From Chaetoderma sp. LZ-2023a (taxonomy: Eukaryota; Mollusca; Caudofoveata; Chaetodermatida; Chaetodermatidae): a DNA stretch of 64,000 nucleotides. Positions 33,780-45,280 of the stretch are shown piece by piece. The stretch's first letter is position 1. Every line of letters begins with the position of its first letter. Location of the stretch: positions 67,540,014-67,604,013 of the forward strand of contig CM067366.1 of assembly GCA_034401795.1 (NCBI GenBank), read 5' to 3'. The notes under the pieces are model-generated. The model made no database searches. It was not told where the DNA came from and saw only the letters and a list, made by a program, of their open reading frames with translations. The position numbers and the translations under genes were made by a program.

Positions 33780-34835
33780 AGCGCAAATGGAGAAATTATG
33801 TAAACTACACAGATTTTATGCAGAAAATTAAAAAAAATGTACAACAATTTCTCAAAAAGCGATGAACTCACAAATTAGTATTTCCTTGCTACTCGCTAGA
33901 CTACGTTGAACTTTTCGATTGTTCCTTACTTTTCAAATAATAACTGGAACTGTTCACTTTATAGGGGTCTTAATTATTTCACATAGAACAGAGCACACAC
34001 TTGACCGCAGAGCAGGTAGTAGCAGCAACATCATTAATTGGTTCCTACTCCAGTGACATATACAGTATATAGCTGCTTTATTCCAATAATTCCGATATTT
34101 GTTTTTTTATTGCCAGTGGTTATACATGTAGGTTGATTAGGATATATGTAAAGCTTTCATTTAACAGCCTTTTTATTAGTTCTCTGGCACGCCTCGTTCA
34201 CGCCGCCCCCACCCACCCCACCCCCAACCACCCGCTTCGTTTTTCTTGCTGCTGCTAGACACCCGACTTTGACTTGTTGAATACTTTGAAAACAATTTGA
34301 CTGAAAGTTGTTGGTGGCTTAGCAATGAACAAATTTCAGTTAAATTGTTTTCAAAATATTTAGCTGGTCCAGAGATATAACTCAACATGTAATATGTTGT
34401 CTGCAAAAACTCAGCTGTCAGAGGGTTGCGGGTTAAAGAACCAGTCGTATCGCCCTCCCACTACGCTCTCGTATTGAGTCCTGTGCTTGCATGCTTTTCA
34501 TGTCTGCGTTAAGTTCACAAAACTTCATAAATGAGATCAGTCAACTACCGCTCAATAAAATTGCCTGGTTATTATCATCCTACTAATATATGCCCAATCA
34601 CATCGCTTGACAATCGTGTCTCGCGAGCTCTCCCTCGATACTGGCACGAAGCCACGCCTCTATTTTTAGATTGACGTAGGTAGAAATCTGATTGGCTGCC
34701 TCCAGCCCACTAGCGTAATGTTACTTCACCACATGGCGAAGCGATGTGAGTGGGCGTATGTTAGTACGATGGTCATATCGCTGAACACCTTGCATTCAAA
34801 CACCCAATAATTCATCTTTTACATGCAATGATTGC
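33780..34835. other. Intronic sequence with one family B copy
   Basis: Contains a pyrimidine-rich block (34195-34235) and a family B variant at 34277-34364 (GTTGAATACTTTGAAAAC ... GTTTTCAAAATATTTAGC). The remainder shows no gene. Confidence 0.5.
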
Positions 34836-34838
34836 CTA

Positions 34839-35020
34839 TTAACCCTTTAACACTCAACTTGGGTTCTGTAGTGGTCTTGGAATATGTCCATTTGCAGATG
34901 AAGATTTTTTTTTTAATTTACCATTGGAATGACTGGCTCGATAACCATCTCTTCATCTGCAAATGGACATTTTCAATGGGAAAATTGAAATTTTCATGAA
35001 CAAATTTGAGAGATAATTCA
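34839..35020. repeat. Family A palindromic MITE, internal deletion
   Basis: Left end TTAACCCTTTAACACTC. The right inner arm is missing, so GATAACCATCTCTTCATC joins directly to the outer arm. Confidence 0.65.
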
Positions 35021-35180
35021 TCGTGTGTGTGAAAATTAACATTATTCAAAGGTAATGTATATTTCGTTGAATATTTTACAATTATAATGGTACTGAAATA
35101 AAGATCAACAAGTTCTAATCACATTAGTTTCAAAATACATGTACATGTATTCAAAGTTTCCTTCATAGGTGCCTGGAAAG

Positions 35181-35470
35181 GGACCTTTCCCGTTTTAGCT
35201 ATGCCCCGCCCATCTCTATCTAAGCTCCACCCACAGCACGCTCGTGTTGTGATCGATCGATCTCTGAACTCCCTGACTATCAATTTCCAGAAAACTATGC
35301 ATGTAAGCTGTTTAATATTTTGAAACTAATTCGACTGGGTGCTGTTGCTGCCTCTTTTGATGGATTATTTGGAATCATTCATGACATCATGATTATGACA
35401 TCAGTCAACACATCACTTAGTTGATTATGACATCATATGATGGATGGATACTCTGGAAAGGTGAATTGCA
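35181..35470. repeat. Composite repeat B+, internal deletion
   Basis: Starts GGACCTTTCCCGTTTTAGC and ends ACTCTGGAAAGGTGAATTG. One arm of the family B hairpin is deleted after GGGTGCTGTTGCTGCC. Confidence 0.65.
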
Positions 35471-35589
35471 GCAGTGGAAATCCAATGGTTATAGGTTTAA
35501 TGTGCCACCCAGGTATCTGTGAAATTTTCTTTTCCTCCAGATTGCAATTATCTCATGTGATCATGTTTGTAGGGCTCGCTTGCTAAGTT

Positions 35590-35811
35590 TTAACCCTCAA
35601 ATTTGTTTAAGAAAATTTAAAATATCCATTTGCATACCAAGACTGAAGCGATTATTTTGAAAACTTTATCAGTAGAATGACTGGCTCTTTTATTGAGCTA
35701 GTCATTCAAGTGATAAATTAAAAAAAATAGTCTTCTCTTAGTCTGCAAATGGACATTTCACAAGACCATACCAAAGGCCATTTTCGGGCCGGCTTAAGTG
35801 ATAAATGGGTT
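35590..35811. repeat. Family A palindromic MITE
   Basis: Left end TTTAACCCTCAAATTTG, centre GGCTCTTTTATTGAGCTAG, right end GATAAATGGGTTA. Confidence 0.8.
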
Positions 35812-36031
35812 ACGCTTTAATGATCAAAAGCCGGCCTCTGTAGTGATCTTGAGGAATATCCATTTACAAGCAAGACAAGAAGCCTACTTTTGAAAGTTTA
35901 CCACTGGAATGACTGGCTCGGTTATCGATCCAGTCATTCCAGTGGTAAATTTTCTAAAATAGTCTTGGCCTGCAAAAGGACATTTAGTACGAACAATTTT
36001 TGGGGACAAATATTGACAATTAAAGGGTTAA
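35812..36031. repeat. Family A palindromic MITE at exon 1 donor
   Basis: Runs CGCTTTAATGATC to AATTAAAGGGTTAA and ends only 11 bases from the donor of the zinc-finger exon, so it occupies the very start of intron 1. It also supplies the 35 spurious codons that would follow if the intron were read through. Confidence 0.85.
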
Positions 36032-36041
36032 TTTCACATAC

Positions 36042-39000
36042 CTTGCCAATGTGCTCCAGTAGTTGTTTCTTTCGCTTGAAAGTCTCCTTGCACAGATCAC
36101 ACTGGTACGGAGACAACTTCTTATGAACAAGCTGGATGTGAGACATCAAATTTGATTTATTATTGAATGTGCGCCCACAATCGCCACACTTATGAGGCTT
36201 TTCACCAGTGTGGATCAACATATGCCGATCGACATGGTACTTCTTAGTAAATCGTTTTTCACACACCGAGCAAATGAAGATCTTTTGATTTGGAGATTTC
36301 CAGCCCTCGTGTACACGCTTTGTGTGGCCAATAAGAGCGCCAAGTGTTTTGAAAGCTGAGTTGCATACACTACATAGATATTGCCGGCTGTGCAAATGCA
36401 TCCCTTTAATATGTGTGTTAAGATTTCCCCGGAACGCAGAACTATAATCGCAGTGTGGACATTGATAAGGACGTCGACCAGAATGCACAGTACGCATATG
36501 TGAGCTCATGCCAGTTTTAAGGACGACTTTTTGACAGATGGGGCACGGTATCTGTAGGCGATTGACCTGATGTGATTCTAAATGGCGCTTCATATGCTTT
36601 GTAATTCTGCCACATTGCTGACACTGATCACCTTCTTCATTGCAACCTGTCGCCGATACTTTCATGATGCGTTCACGCCAGCGTGCATTACGCATTTCTT
36701 CCTCATAGTCAGGTTCATGCCTATGCTTTGCTTTGATATGCTTCACCAGAAGAACAAAGGCTTTATCACAGAACGGGCATTTTAATGCTTCTTCTGCACT
36801 ACGTTTTCGTCTCCTTATTTCTGCGTCATCAAAAAGTCCAAGCTCACCCTTCTTCTTACGCTTTCTATATTCATTAGCGAAATCTTCAGGATCATCTTTC
36901 ACAGCTATATCCTCCTGACCCAATGGAGCAAACTTCTTTTTCTTCAAACGAGGATCAGTTTGTGTCTGCACCGACCGCCTGCCTTCCCATTCACCAACAA
37001 TCTCAACTTCAACAAATGGCGGTGGTGGTAGAGTAGGCAGAAGTGGTGTCTGTGTGCCATCAAATGTTACCATTGTTGGTTTTACGCCATCATCAGGTGA
37101 CTGAAAGTCAGACATACTTTCTGCAGCCTTTTGAGGTGTAGAAAATTCTCCATGCTGCTGCTTGTGTTGAGCTTTGTCAGATGTGAGACGATCATCATCA
37201 ATCATATCAATGCTGTAAATATCACACGCTTGAGATGGTTGCTCATTAGTATCCACTTTGGTCAATTTAGAGGACTGTACCGGTGCTGAATTCTCAGTGA
37301 TTTTCAGTGGAGATGATGAAACAACAACATTCTCAACACTGGCTATCTTTTTCTCAGTGACCTCTTGCAGTTGAACAGACTCTGCAAATGATACTCTTGC
37401 CCGCTTGCGTGTGACGTATCCTGGACCTTCATCATGTGATGTGGTAGCAAGTTTCTCAGAACTATCCAAGCCGGTGTCAGCACTAACAATGCTTTCCGTC
37501 TTTCTCTTAGTTCCTTTAACTGGTGTTGAAAACGACTCATATAAATCTTCATCAAATTCAAAAGTTGACTGCCTTTCTAAAAGAACTTGTCTTTCATTAG
37601 CATCTATCTCTGCTTCCAGTTTTGCACTTCTATCTTGAGAGGTACCTGATGTGTCTTGCATTGCTGCAACCCGACCACGAGTATTGCGCTTCTTCGGACT
37701 AGGAGTTATAGAAATACTGAATTCTCCCTCATCATCTATTTCTTGAACAGTTCCTTTTGCAGCCTGCCTCTTTGATGTTGCCTTATCTACAGCGCTGGCT
37801 TTTGAACCACGGTTTACTGCATGCCACTCTACTTCATCGCCTCCACCTTTTTCATTTTTAGCTCGTGTAGGGCGCCCTCTACGCCTTGGTGTTGTTATAG
37901 CCTCAGCCACAACATCCTCTAGCTCAGCATTGTCATCTCCTACAGATTGCTGAATATTTTCTGATCTTTTGGGTCTTCCTCTGCCCTTCTTTATCGTGAA
38001 TACTCGCTGTATGTCGTCTTCATAATTATCAGCAGCAGCGCCTTTGTTAGATTTCTCACCATCAGCCTGTCTTTTTCGTCTGCCAGAGGGTTTATTATTA
38101 GCATCTAAAGTGTCATTTGCCTTTTCTTTCTCGGGCTCAATCTTTGCTGCTCTTCCTCTCCTGGGGCTAGATAATGCACTGCTTCCCAAACTCTTTGCAT
38201 CTTTTTTTTTTGGAGATGGGGTTGCATTTTTCTTCTGGGAATGTTCAGGTTCGATTACAGGTGGGTCATTAGACTCTGCTACTACCTTTGTTCGTCTGCC
38301 TCGTCTCGGTGTCTCATTCACTACTTTCTTTGGCAATGCAGGTGCAGATGCCGCCACTGTCTCCTTAGTCAGTACAGGTGGAGCTTCCAAGTCATCTTGT
38401 TCGATATCATCTCCTGCATTTTCATCGCTGTCTATAGCTTTACCATTCGCATCCGATTCCATATCACCATTTTCTGTCATCATAGCTGAATCAATAACGC
38501 TTGCCTGGTCAGTAGCATCAGTTGGCTGTTCATCTGTTATGTCCACCATTGTTGCATTTGGTTCCGTTGATGTTCCAGTTGAATACATGTCCTTCTCATT
38601 CATAATGTCTACAGAATGCTCTATCTCTTGTGCTAATTGTTGGCTGGTGCTGTCATCTATAAGTTCTGGAATATCATCGACTTCTCCATTCTCTTTCACA
38701 CTGTTAGCATTATTTTCTGGCACAAGATCTGGAGGGGGTACACTCTCTCCTCGTTGACTTCCACTAACATCAGCTACCTCTTCAAGTACTGGCATTCCGG
38801 TTTCAACTCCTACTATTGCCTTGAGATCATTCTCTGCGATTGCTACACCTTCACCTAGTACTTCACTAGGCAGCTCTTGTGTTTCCTCCTGAACATCCGA
38901 TGCAAGCATCTGTCCATTGGTTTCATCTGCTGCAATAATTTCTTCAGCATCCATATACTCTACACCCTCTTCTGCAATTTCTTCTGAACCATCATTTGCT

Positions 39001-39110
39001 TCGAGTGACATTCCATCCTTGGAGATGACAATTCGCTGACCATCTGGGGTAATAAGACTACCATCTGCCAACTGTTGAACAACAAGTTCCTGATCTTCGC
39101 CTGTATCCAT
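36042..39110 (-). CDS. Zinc-finger/AT-hook protein, coding exon 1 (residues 1-1023)
   Basis: The first 250 residues are acidic, starting MDTGEDQELVVQQLADGS. Four AT-hooks follow at about residues 268-274 (PRRGRRTK), 316-323 (PRRGRAAK), 374-382 (KKGRGRPKR) and 408-416 (PRRRGRPTR). A low-complexity, basic/acidic linker leads to C2H2 fingers at about 778-796, 830-847, 856-876, 884-905, 913-934, 947-967, 975-996 and 1004 onward. Finger 6 is joined to 7 by the classic HTGEKPHKC linker; fingers 1 and 2 are short and atypical. The exon ends at a donor AAG/GTATGT after LEHIGK, leaving finger 8 without its second histidine. AT-hooks bind the minor groove of AT-rich DNA and C2H2 arrays read specific sites; both inferences rest on motif families. 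Reading on past the donor runs into a MITE. Confidence 0.9.
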
Positions 39111-39169
39111 TGTCTATCTACAAATAGAAAAGAGCAAATGCTGGCCTGAATATTTCTGTAAACAAAGGG

Positions 39170-40050
39170 ACCATTGATCGCTCACCTGGCACTATTAGCC
39201 ACTGGGACAACTGAACAAAACGAGATGAGCACTGGACAAATTTGCCAATCTAATTTCTCTGAAGGTTTAGCAAAGTTTATTCAAATTGGCCCAGTGGTTA
39301 ATGACACCTAGTCGTTTATTTGATTTTCTCAGAAAATCTAAGATGTGCACCATATATACGCTATATTTTGATTATCGACAGCGGCCATGGGTTTTTTACG
39401 CGTCAGGTTTTCAGGGAGAAACTTTAATGGCCCTTAATTAATAATCATATCATCCAAATTTCAGCACGATCTGTTTAGTCGTCCCACCAGTGTTGCTTCA
39501 GATGACAGTTCATGAGTTTTGAATCTCCCAAGGGGTTTCAGATTTTTAGATATTAAAAAAATTTGCCAAAATCCAAGATGGCCGTTGGCCAAATTGGGCG
39601 ATCGGCTTTCTATGAACAACCTTGAATCTCTCTGCCCTAAAGATTCTTCCTGCCAAACATAATTTAAATCGGCCTAGTGATTCTCGAGATATTTTTAATT
39701 TCCTATTGCTTTGGCATAGGAGCTTTTGGCAGGAAAAGGATCCAAGATGGCCGCCAAACTGTTTACCCGACAGTTTCCAAAATCAAAATTTGATATCGGC
39801 ATACCGAGACCTATATAAACCAATTTCAGCCATCAAATAAAAAAAATCCAATATGGCCGCCAAACATGCTACATTTTGATTGGTCCACAAATTCCTTTAA
39901 ACAAACTTTAATGACCCTTAGTCGCCGATCATATCTCCCAAATTTCAGCTCGATACAGTAAGAGGTTCTGGAGAGTTTTTATAGGTCATCCAATATGGCC
40001 AGCAAACCAAATCACCAACTTTGGGCGTTAACCGCCAAAATCCATAAGAA
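39170..40050. repeat. Dispersed 'GGCC'-family repeat upstream of zinc-finger gene
   Basis: Begins GGGACCATTGATCGCTCACCTGG and contains GGCCATGGGTTTTTTAC, AATCCAAGATGGCC and CAAACATGCTACATTTTGATTGG. It lies upstream of the zinc-finger coding start, so the non-coding first exon and promoter must be in or beyond it. Confidence 0.65.
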
Positions 40051-40132
40051 CATAGAAAAAACGGAAACTTTTACAATGTGACAAAAAACGTGACGACGAG
40101 GGTTTGCAATCTGATTATCTCTGATTGGTCTT

Positions 40133-40326
40133 GTTAAGCTTTAACAATCATATCAGCCAAAAATGGCTTCTACAGTGGTCTTCAGAAATGTCCATTTGTA
40201 GACCAAGAGGAGACTATTTTTGAAAATTTACCACTGGAATGACTGGCTCAATGACCGAGCCAATCATTCCAGTGGTAAATTTTCCAAAAGAGTCTTCTCT
40301 TGATCTCAAAATGGACACTTTCTATG
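40133..40326. repeat. Family A palindromic MITE
   Basis: Left end TTAAGCTTTAACAATC, centre GGCTCAATGACCGAGCC. The right end is cut by, or merges into, the left inverted arm that begins at about 40327. Confidence 0.75.
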
Positions 40327-41890
40327 ATTTATGGCGAAGAAGTAATGGCATATGACCCCTCAAAAAAATCTAACCAATTCTGACGGTGGGAAATATATAA
40401 TTTTAGTTGTTATAACCTGCACTCTTTTGCGCCGCGTTTATTACTCATTTAATGAGCGTGCACATTGCGCTTGTTACCTCAGAATTTAAATCGCTCACTT
40501 TTCCTTTATTCTTCCCTATATCCTATTTTTAAACTGGCACGCTTATTTAGTGTTATGTTAGGTGTAAATCTATGCTTTAGAACATTGATTTGTACAGCAG
40601 TTACTAAAATATCTGCCGTGCTACCAGATTTCAAATTCTCTTCTTACACGCTACTTGTAGAGTAAACCCTGTCTATCTTGTCTAGGAGTACCACAAACGG
40701 ATACTTTAAAAGTTCTACTGATATACTCAGCTTATATTTATGTCATTTCCTTCTGTCATTTTCCTCTTCTTTGGATATTCCGCCGTTAGTAGGAGTATCA
40801 GGATCAAGTTATTAAATTATGATATAATATAGCAATCTATGATGACGTAAACTTAGCTGGGTGTGATAGGTGATAATCGAACATACTTTTGGTATATTAT
40901 TCATTAATACATACAATTCTCGTTTTTGCCTGAATGTAATGTATTTACGTATACCAAGACATACATTTTTCATATAAATGTAGGCAATTTGGATCGTACA
41001 TGTGTGTGCCTGATTTAAATTTCTTTTTCAATAATGACATTTTAAGCAATTATATAAATTTTATTTCTGTAGCTCACAGGTTTTCAGCTATAGTGAGAGC
41101 TACAAAAACAAACACCATCACCGCCGCTGTCTCAGTGTTGCATTCTACATATTATACGGTTCATGGTTTTTATTTGATTAAGCAGCGATAAACCCCTTCC
41201 CATGAACTAATGTAACACATCTATGACCAAACAGAATAACACAATCAACCTTTAGATGGCATAATAATCAAATCAAATTTGAACCATGAGTGTTTAATGT
41301 TCGTTTAAATACCATGATACACTCCTTTCACTTAAATGTAATGTACTAGGGGTGGTATACAGCCAAATATGGTTGAGTGGATACATCCATATAATGACCA
41401 CTTGTCGACCGACGACCAGGCAATGTGGAGTGCTGTAGAGCATGCCATCAGAAAGCTTGGTGTTATGAGGAAGCTCTTGGGAACCACATGACGATTATAC
41501 TCAAAGATCCTGAGAACTGTCTATACACGTGCAGTACAATCTGTGTTGGAGTATGACTCAATCACGTGGAACAATGTGTCAAAGACGAACAAATCAAATC
41601 TAGACAAGGTGCAAAATTACTCCTATATCCATGAAATGGAATACGGCCAACATCCAACCACTGGAAACCTGACGGGAGAAACTAATTTCTGATACAGGGT
41701 GAAAATATCAAGCGACTCATGGATCACCCTCTCCAAATGAAGTTTCAGGCTCAAACAAAGAGCTGACTGAAGCAACAGAGCCAGATTAGCTGAAGAAATG
41801 TCAGGAGATTGTAAGTGTTGTCTAAATAATCCAGATCGCTGTGAGATTCTGACACACCAGGTGTGGTCTCCAGAGCCACTCAGTGCCGGA
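40327..41890 (+). repeat. Left arm of long inverted repeat
   Basis: GATTTATGGCGAAGAAG opens an arm of roughly 1.56 kb that reappears inverted at 51470-53050 with about one difference in ten bases. Matching landmarks include TTACTAAAATATCTGCC, GAGTATCAGGATCAAGTTAT, GGTGGTATACAGCC and ATTCTGACACACCAGG. The inner part includes the end of a non-LTR reverse transcriptase (see next entry). Confidence 0.8.
41380..41700 (+). pseudogene. Non-LTR RT C-terminal relic in left arm
   Basis: The plus strand reads, with frame changes, RKLGVMRKLL, KILRTVYTRAVQSVLEYDS and TWNNVSKTNKSNLDKVQN. This is the order of the post-RT 'R.LG..R.L', 'IY...V.P.LEY....W' and 'L..VQ' blocks of non-LTR retrotransposons. The arm on the other side keeps NLDYRLIWNPHIEEMKALS at 51660-51700 (minus). 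Both are dead. Confidence 0.6.
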
Positions 41891-42139
41891 AAGAGGACCA
41901 GCACTCCAGCACTCACTGGAAAACAGCCACACACAAAGCCCTGGCACAGAGCCATAAGAGACAGTGGGTCTTCAGCAATCACATAGGAATACCTTCTGAA
42001 ACCATCTCTGTATGCAGTGGGTCCCTCCAACCTCAAAAGTGGAAATAATTGCCCTCCAAGTAGCAGCTGACCACCTGAGGGGGGATCCCGGACGCCCTCC
42101 CATATTGAATGTCAAGGTCACTGAGCAGTACAGGCTGAA

Positions 42140-42456
42140 GGGTTGTGAAATTCCATGCATCAATGATCAGAATTGCCAACATATCATACTTCAGTGGTAA
42201 CAAATCCTGTTTCTGAGAAGAAATATCATTTTCCAGCATTAAGAATTTGTAAATTATTGTCTTTCAGTGCTTAGAATTGACAACATATCAGCTGTCCTCA
42301 TTCACAATTGGTAAATGTCATCTTTCAGGCATTAGGTTTGACAAAAGGTCATCTCTCATGGTATGACATTTGTGGAATTCTATGCATCACTGATCAGAAT
42401 TAGCAACATATTATCCTTCAATGTTCAGACATGGTAACAAATCCTGTTTGAGGGTA
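42140..42456 (+). repeat. 237-bp satellite, left of DIRS insertion
   Basis: One partial and one full unit (42220-42456). The unit contains ATATCATTTTCCAGC, TGTCTTTCAGTGCTTAGAATTG, CATTCACAATTGGTAAATG, TCCATGCATC.ATGATCAGAAT and GGTAACAAATCCTGTTT. It continues at 50881 after the DIRS element in the same orientation. Confidence 0.85.
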
Positions 42457-42746
42457 GAATGAAGGAAATTTCAATTTCCCTTTCTCCGAGATTTAACAAT
42501 ACTCACCATTCTATTACTTCTGATACAAGCTAACCTGGATAGCTGGGCCCTAGGACTATAGACTTAGTAAGCTTTACCGACTCCTGGAACCGGGTACTCG
42601 GCTCACAACTGCCGAGTACCCGTTTGCCATGAAGCTCATATTGTTTGCATAGCCACCAAACAAGAGATACCCATGGCTTGCCTCCATGGGGCTGGGAGGC
42701 TGGGTCCGTAATAGAATTGTGAGTATTGTTAGATCTCGGAGAAAGG
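42457..42746 (-). mobile_element. Older DIRS terminal remnant
   Basis: This 290-base block is a diverged copy of the 3' end of the adjacent element: outer GAATGAAGGAAATTTCAATT, inverted-terminal-repeat sequence (42489-42640) and half of an internal complementary region ending at GAGAAAGGGAA. The younger element joins it at a GAA (TTC on the minus strand), so it appears to have integrated into the older copy's complementary region. Confidence 0.75.
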
Positions 42747-42787
42747 GAATGAAGGAAATTTCAATTTCCCTTTCTCCGAGATCTAAC

Positions 42788-42930
42788 AATACTCACCATT
42801 CTATTACTTCTGATATACAGCTGGCCCTGACAGCTGGCTCTAGGACTATAGACTTAGAAAGCTTTACCGACTCCTTGGAACCGGGTACTCGGCTCCCAAC
42901 TGCCGAGTACCCGTCTACCATAGAGCTCAT
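42788..42930 (+). repeat. DIRS right inverted terminal repeat
   Basis: Begins AATACTCACCATTCTATTAC and runs to CATAGAGCTCAT. Its inverse at 50728-50870 has only a handful of differences. Confidence 0.9.
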
Positions 42931-43007
42931 ATTGTTTGCATAGCCACCAAACAAGAGAAACCCATGGCTTGCCTCAGTGGGGCTGGGAGGCTGGGTCCGT
43001 AATAGAA

Positions 43008-43085
43008 TGGTGAGTATTGTTAGATCTCAGAGAAAGGGAAATTTAAATTTCCTTCATTCTCCTTCGATCAATACTCACCATTCTA
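43008..43085. repeat. DIRS internal complementary region
   Basis: GGTGAGTATTGTTAGATCTC is the same as the right-terminal sequence, while TTCTCCTTCGATCAATACTC is the left terminus, joined through AAATTTAAATTTCCTTCA. It is the complement of the two ends placed side by side, the same design as at 9011-9105. Confidence 0.85.
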
Positions 43086-43424
43086 TTACTTCTGATATAC
43101 ACCAGATTTGGTCAGTAACCTGGTGGGAAGGGGCAAGCCATAACTGCTACTTTTGCCCCTTGGAGAAAGAGCTAGACTTAAACTTGACTAATGGAGACCT
43201 AAAAGGACCATCAAGTTAACGGAACCGAATCACATTCGAATCACTTCCCCCCCCCCCCTTTTTTTTCTCCTAAGAAAAGGGAGAGAACTCACGAACATGT
43301 ATCTCGCCTGAAACACAAATATGCCAAGAGGGTTAACCGCTCTTTGCATATACAAATGTATTATCCTGGGAATGAGAATGAATATATAAGATGAATGAAC
43401 ATGATATATAGACATAATACAAAC

Positions 43425-45098
43425 AAGAGGCCCAATGGGCCTGTATCGCTCACCTGGAACATTGGCATATCAAACTAATGTTACTTAAGTTTTACATCTA
43501 TCGGTGTCACTTCCAATGACTTTCAGTCAAATGATTAGTTTTCGAGATATTGACAACAATCTCTGGACTGTTTTTTTTTGCATTAGTGATTTTGAACAAT
43601 GTTTAAGTGAAAATAGATGATATCAGTGCTAACAACAGCTGGTTTCTTAACTGTCTCACTGATGCAAGCCAGTGCAGCCAATAATTTCAATTTTCAAAAG
43701 CTCTTGACTTGTTGAATATTTTGAAAACAATTCGACTGAAAGTTGTTGGTGGCTTAGCCATCAACAACTTTCAGTCCAATTGTTTTCAAAATATTTATCA
43801 CGTTCAGAGATATAACCTTTGGAATATGTTGTCTGCAAAAACTCAGTCAGACGCTTACTAGAGGTTTAAATACAATTTGAAGAAAATGGTCTCTAAAGGC
43901 AGGTAGGTGGTCTTTATAGCAGGTTATTCCCCATCACCACACAATCCATTTAACACATGCACATCTGGTTGAATCACCGAGTTAGCAGCAGGGGTAGGGT
44001 GAGCTGGAGTTGATTTAGAAAATAATTTGACTGAAAGTCATTGCTGCCTTAGGCAGCAACAACTTGCATTGCTGCCAAAGGCAGCAACAAATTTCAATCA
44101 AATACATTTCAAATATATTTAAGAGCATAGATGTCAGAGCACATAATACATATCTTAAATATTTCTGCAATATTGGAAAGGTTAATCTGTTAATTGGAAT
44201 TTAATATCTAGTTTGGCAATAAAATCTGACATGGTGATAAGACGGTGGGAACAAACCATTTGAACGTGAGACACCAAATATTTAAGGAGTGATAACTCTG
44301 GCATTTGCTGTCCTATCAGTTTCATTTTCACAACACAGATATTAGATGCCGTCATTAACATTGTGACCAAGTTTGGTGTCAATCCGTCAAGAAAAACAAA
44401 ATGAGCCGTCATTGTTGGTGACGGACAAACAGATGGATATACATACAGAAGACAGATAGGGTTATCGCTATACGATAGCTGACTGACAAGCAAGCGGAGT
44501 TAAGAAAACCAATTTCAGCTTCACAATCCATCAAATAAAAAAATTGAATATGGCAGCCAAACACGCTAAAATTTGATTGGTCCACGGCGGCCATGTTTTT
44601 TACCTATCAACTTCCCATGAACAAACTTTAATGGCCCTTAGTCCATAATCATATCCCCAAAATTTCAGCCCCATCCGTTCAGCGGGTCTGCAGAATAAGT
44701 CATTTTTACGAAAACTAAGTCATCCAAGATGGCCGCCGAACCATTTGGCCAATCAAGTTCCTTCGAACAAACTTGGTTCAGCTCTTGCCCTATATGATAT
44801 TTTGAGAGTTTTGAATCAATCCACCAAGCGGTTTCGGAGAAGATTTTTAAAGCCATTTCCTAAAATCGGCCAAAATCCAAGATGGCCACCGGGCAAATCG
44901 GCTTTGTTTGAACAAACTTGGATCCCTATGCCCTAAGGATACTTCCTGCCAAATATAATTGAAATCGGCCCAGTGGTTAGTGAGAAGAAGTCGTTTAAAG
45001 GAAAAAGTTGACGGACGGACGGACAGACGGACGCCGGACAGACGCCGGACGGTCGCCATGGCATAAGCTCACTTGGCCATTCTGGCCAGGTGAGCTAA
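43425..45098. mobile_element. Nested dispersed repeat inside DIRS 3' region
   Basis: Starts AAGAGGCCCAATGGGCC and TATCGCTCACCTGG, ends TGGCCAGGTGAGCTAAAA, so the ends carry a short inverted match (CACCTGG / CCAGGTG). Inside are two family B variants (43706-43800 and 44018-44120), 'AAGATGGCCGCC' modules (44490-44960) and a GGACGGACGGACAGACGG run near 45010. It separates the recombinase gene from the complementary region, and the DIRS sequence resumes on either side. No open frame of interest. Confidence 0.7.
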
Positions 45099-45280
45099 AA
45101 ACTCTCAATCTTGAATTACCTCATGATAAATGGATTCCAGACGTAGCGCCTCCAACCATTCACTTGTCCGGCCATCAGTGACACAATCTGGTTGTCATCC
45201 TCTCGCTCGACCATGTCTGCTTCTTAATTCTTTCTTACAAATGTCAAAAAAGGGAGAAGAGCAGTGTGGTCGCTTAACTA

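Larger units (their letters stand above)
29074..39117 (-). other. Zinc-finger/AT-hook gene, whole locus
   Basis: Four coding exons on the minus strand: 39110-36042, 33776-33653, 31348-31257 and 29304-29074. They join in phase 0, 1 and 0 to give 1171 codons. Introns are 2265, 2304 and 1952 bases, all GT/AG, and are largely filled with palindromic MITEs. An acceptor (CTTTTCTATTTGTAG/ATAGACA) sits seven bases before the ATG, so at least one non-coding 5' exon lies upstream of 39117. I cannot assign an orthologue name. The combination of long acidic N-terminus, four AT-hooks and eight fingers points to a nuclear DNA-binding regulator. Confidence 0.85.

Noticed and set aside
36007-36041. Read-through of zinc-finger exon 1 into the following 35 codons
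   Set aside because: The donor AAG/GTATGT, the MITE origin of the extra codons and the histidine supplied by exon 2 all favour splicing.
38044-38757. 237-codon plus-strand open frame
   Set aside because: It lies antisense to the zinc-finger exon; its serine-rich sequence is a shadow of the acidic/basic-rich coding strand.
41623-42036. 137-codon minus frame in the left arm
   Set aside because: It is antisense to the RT relic and not conserved in the opposite arm.
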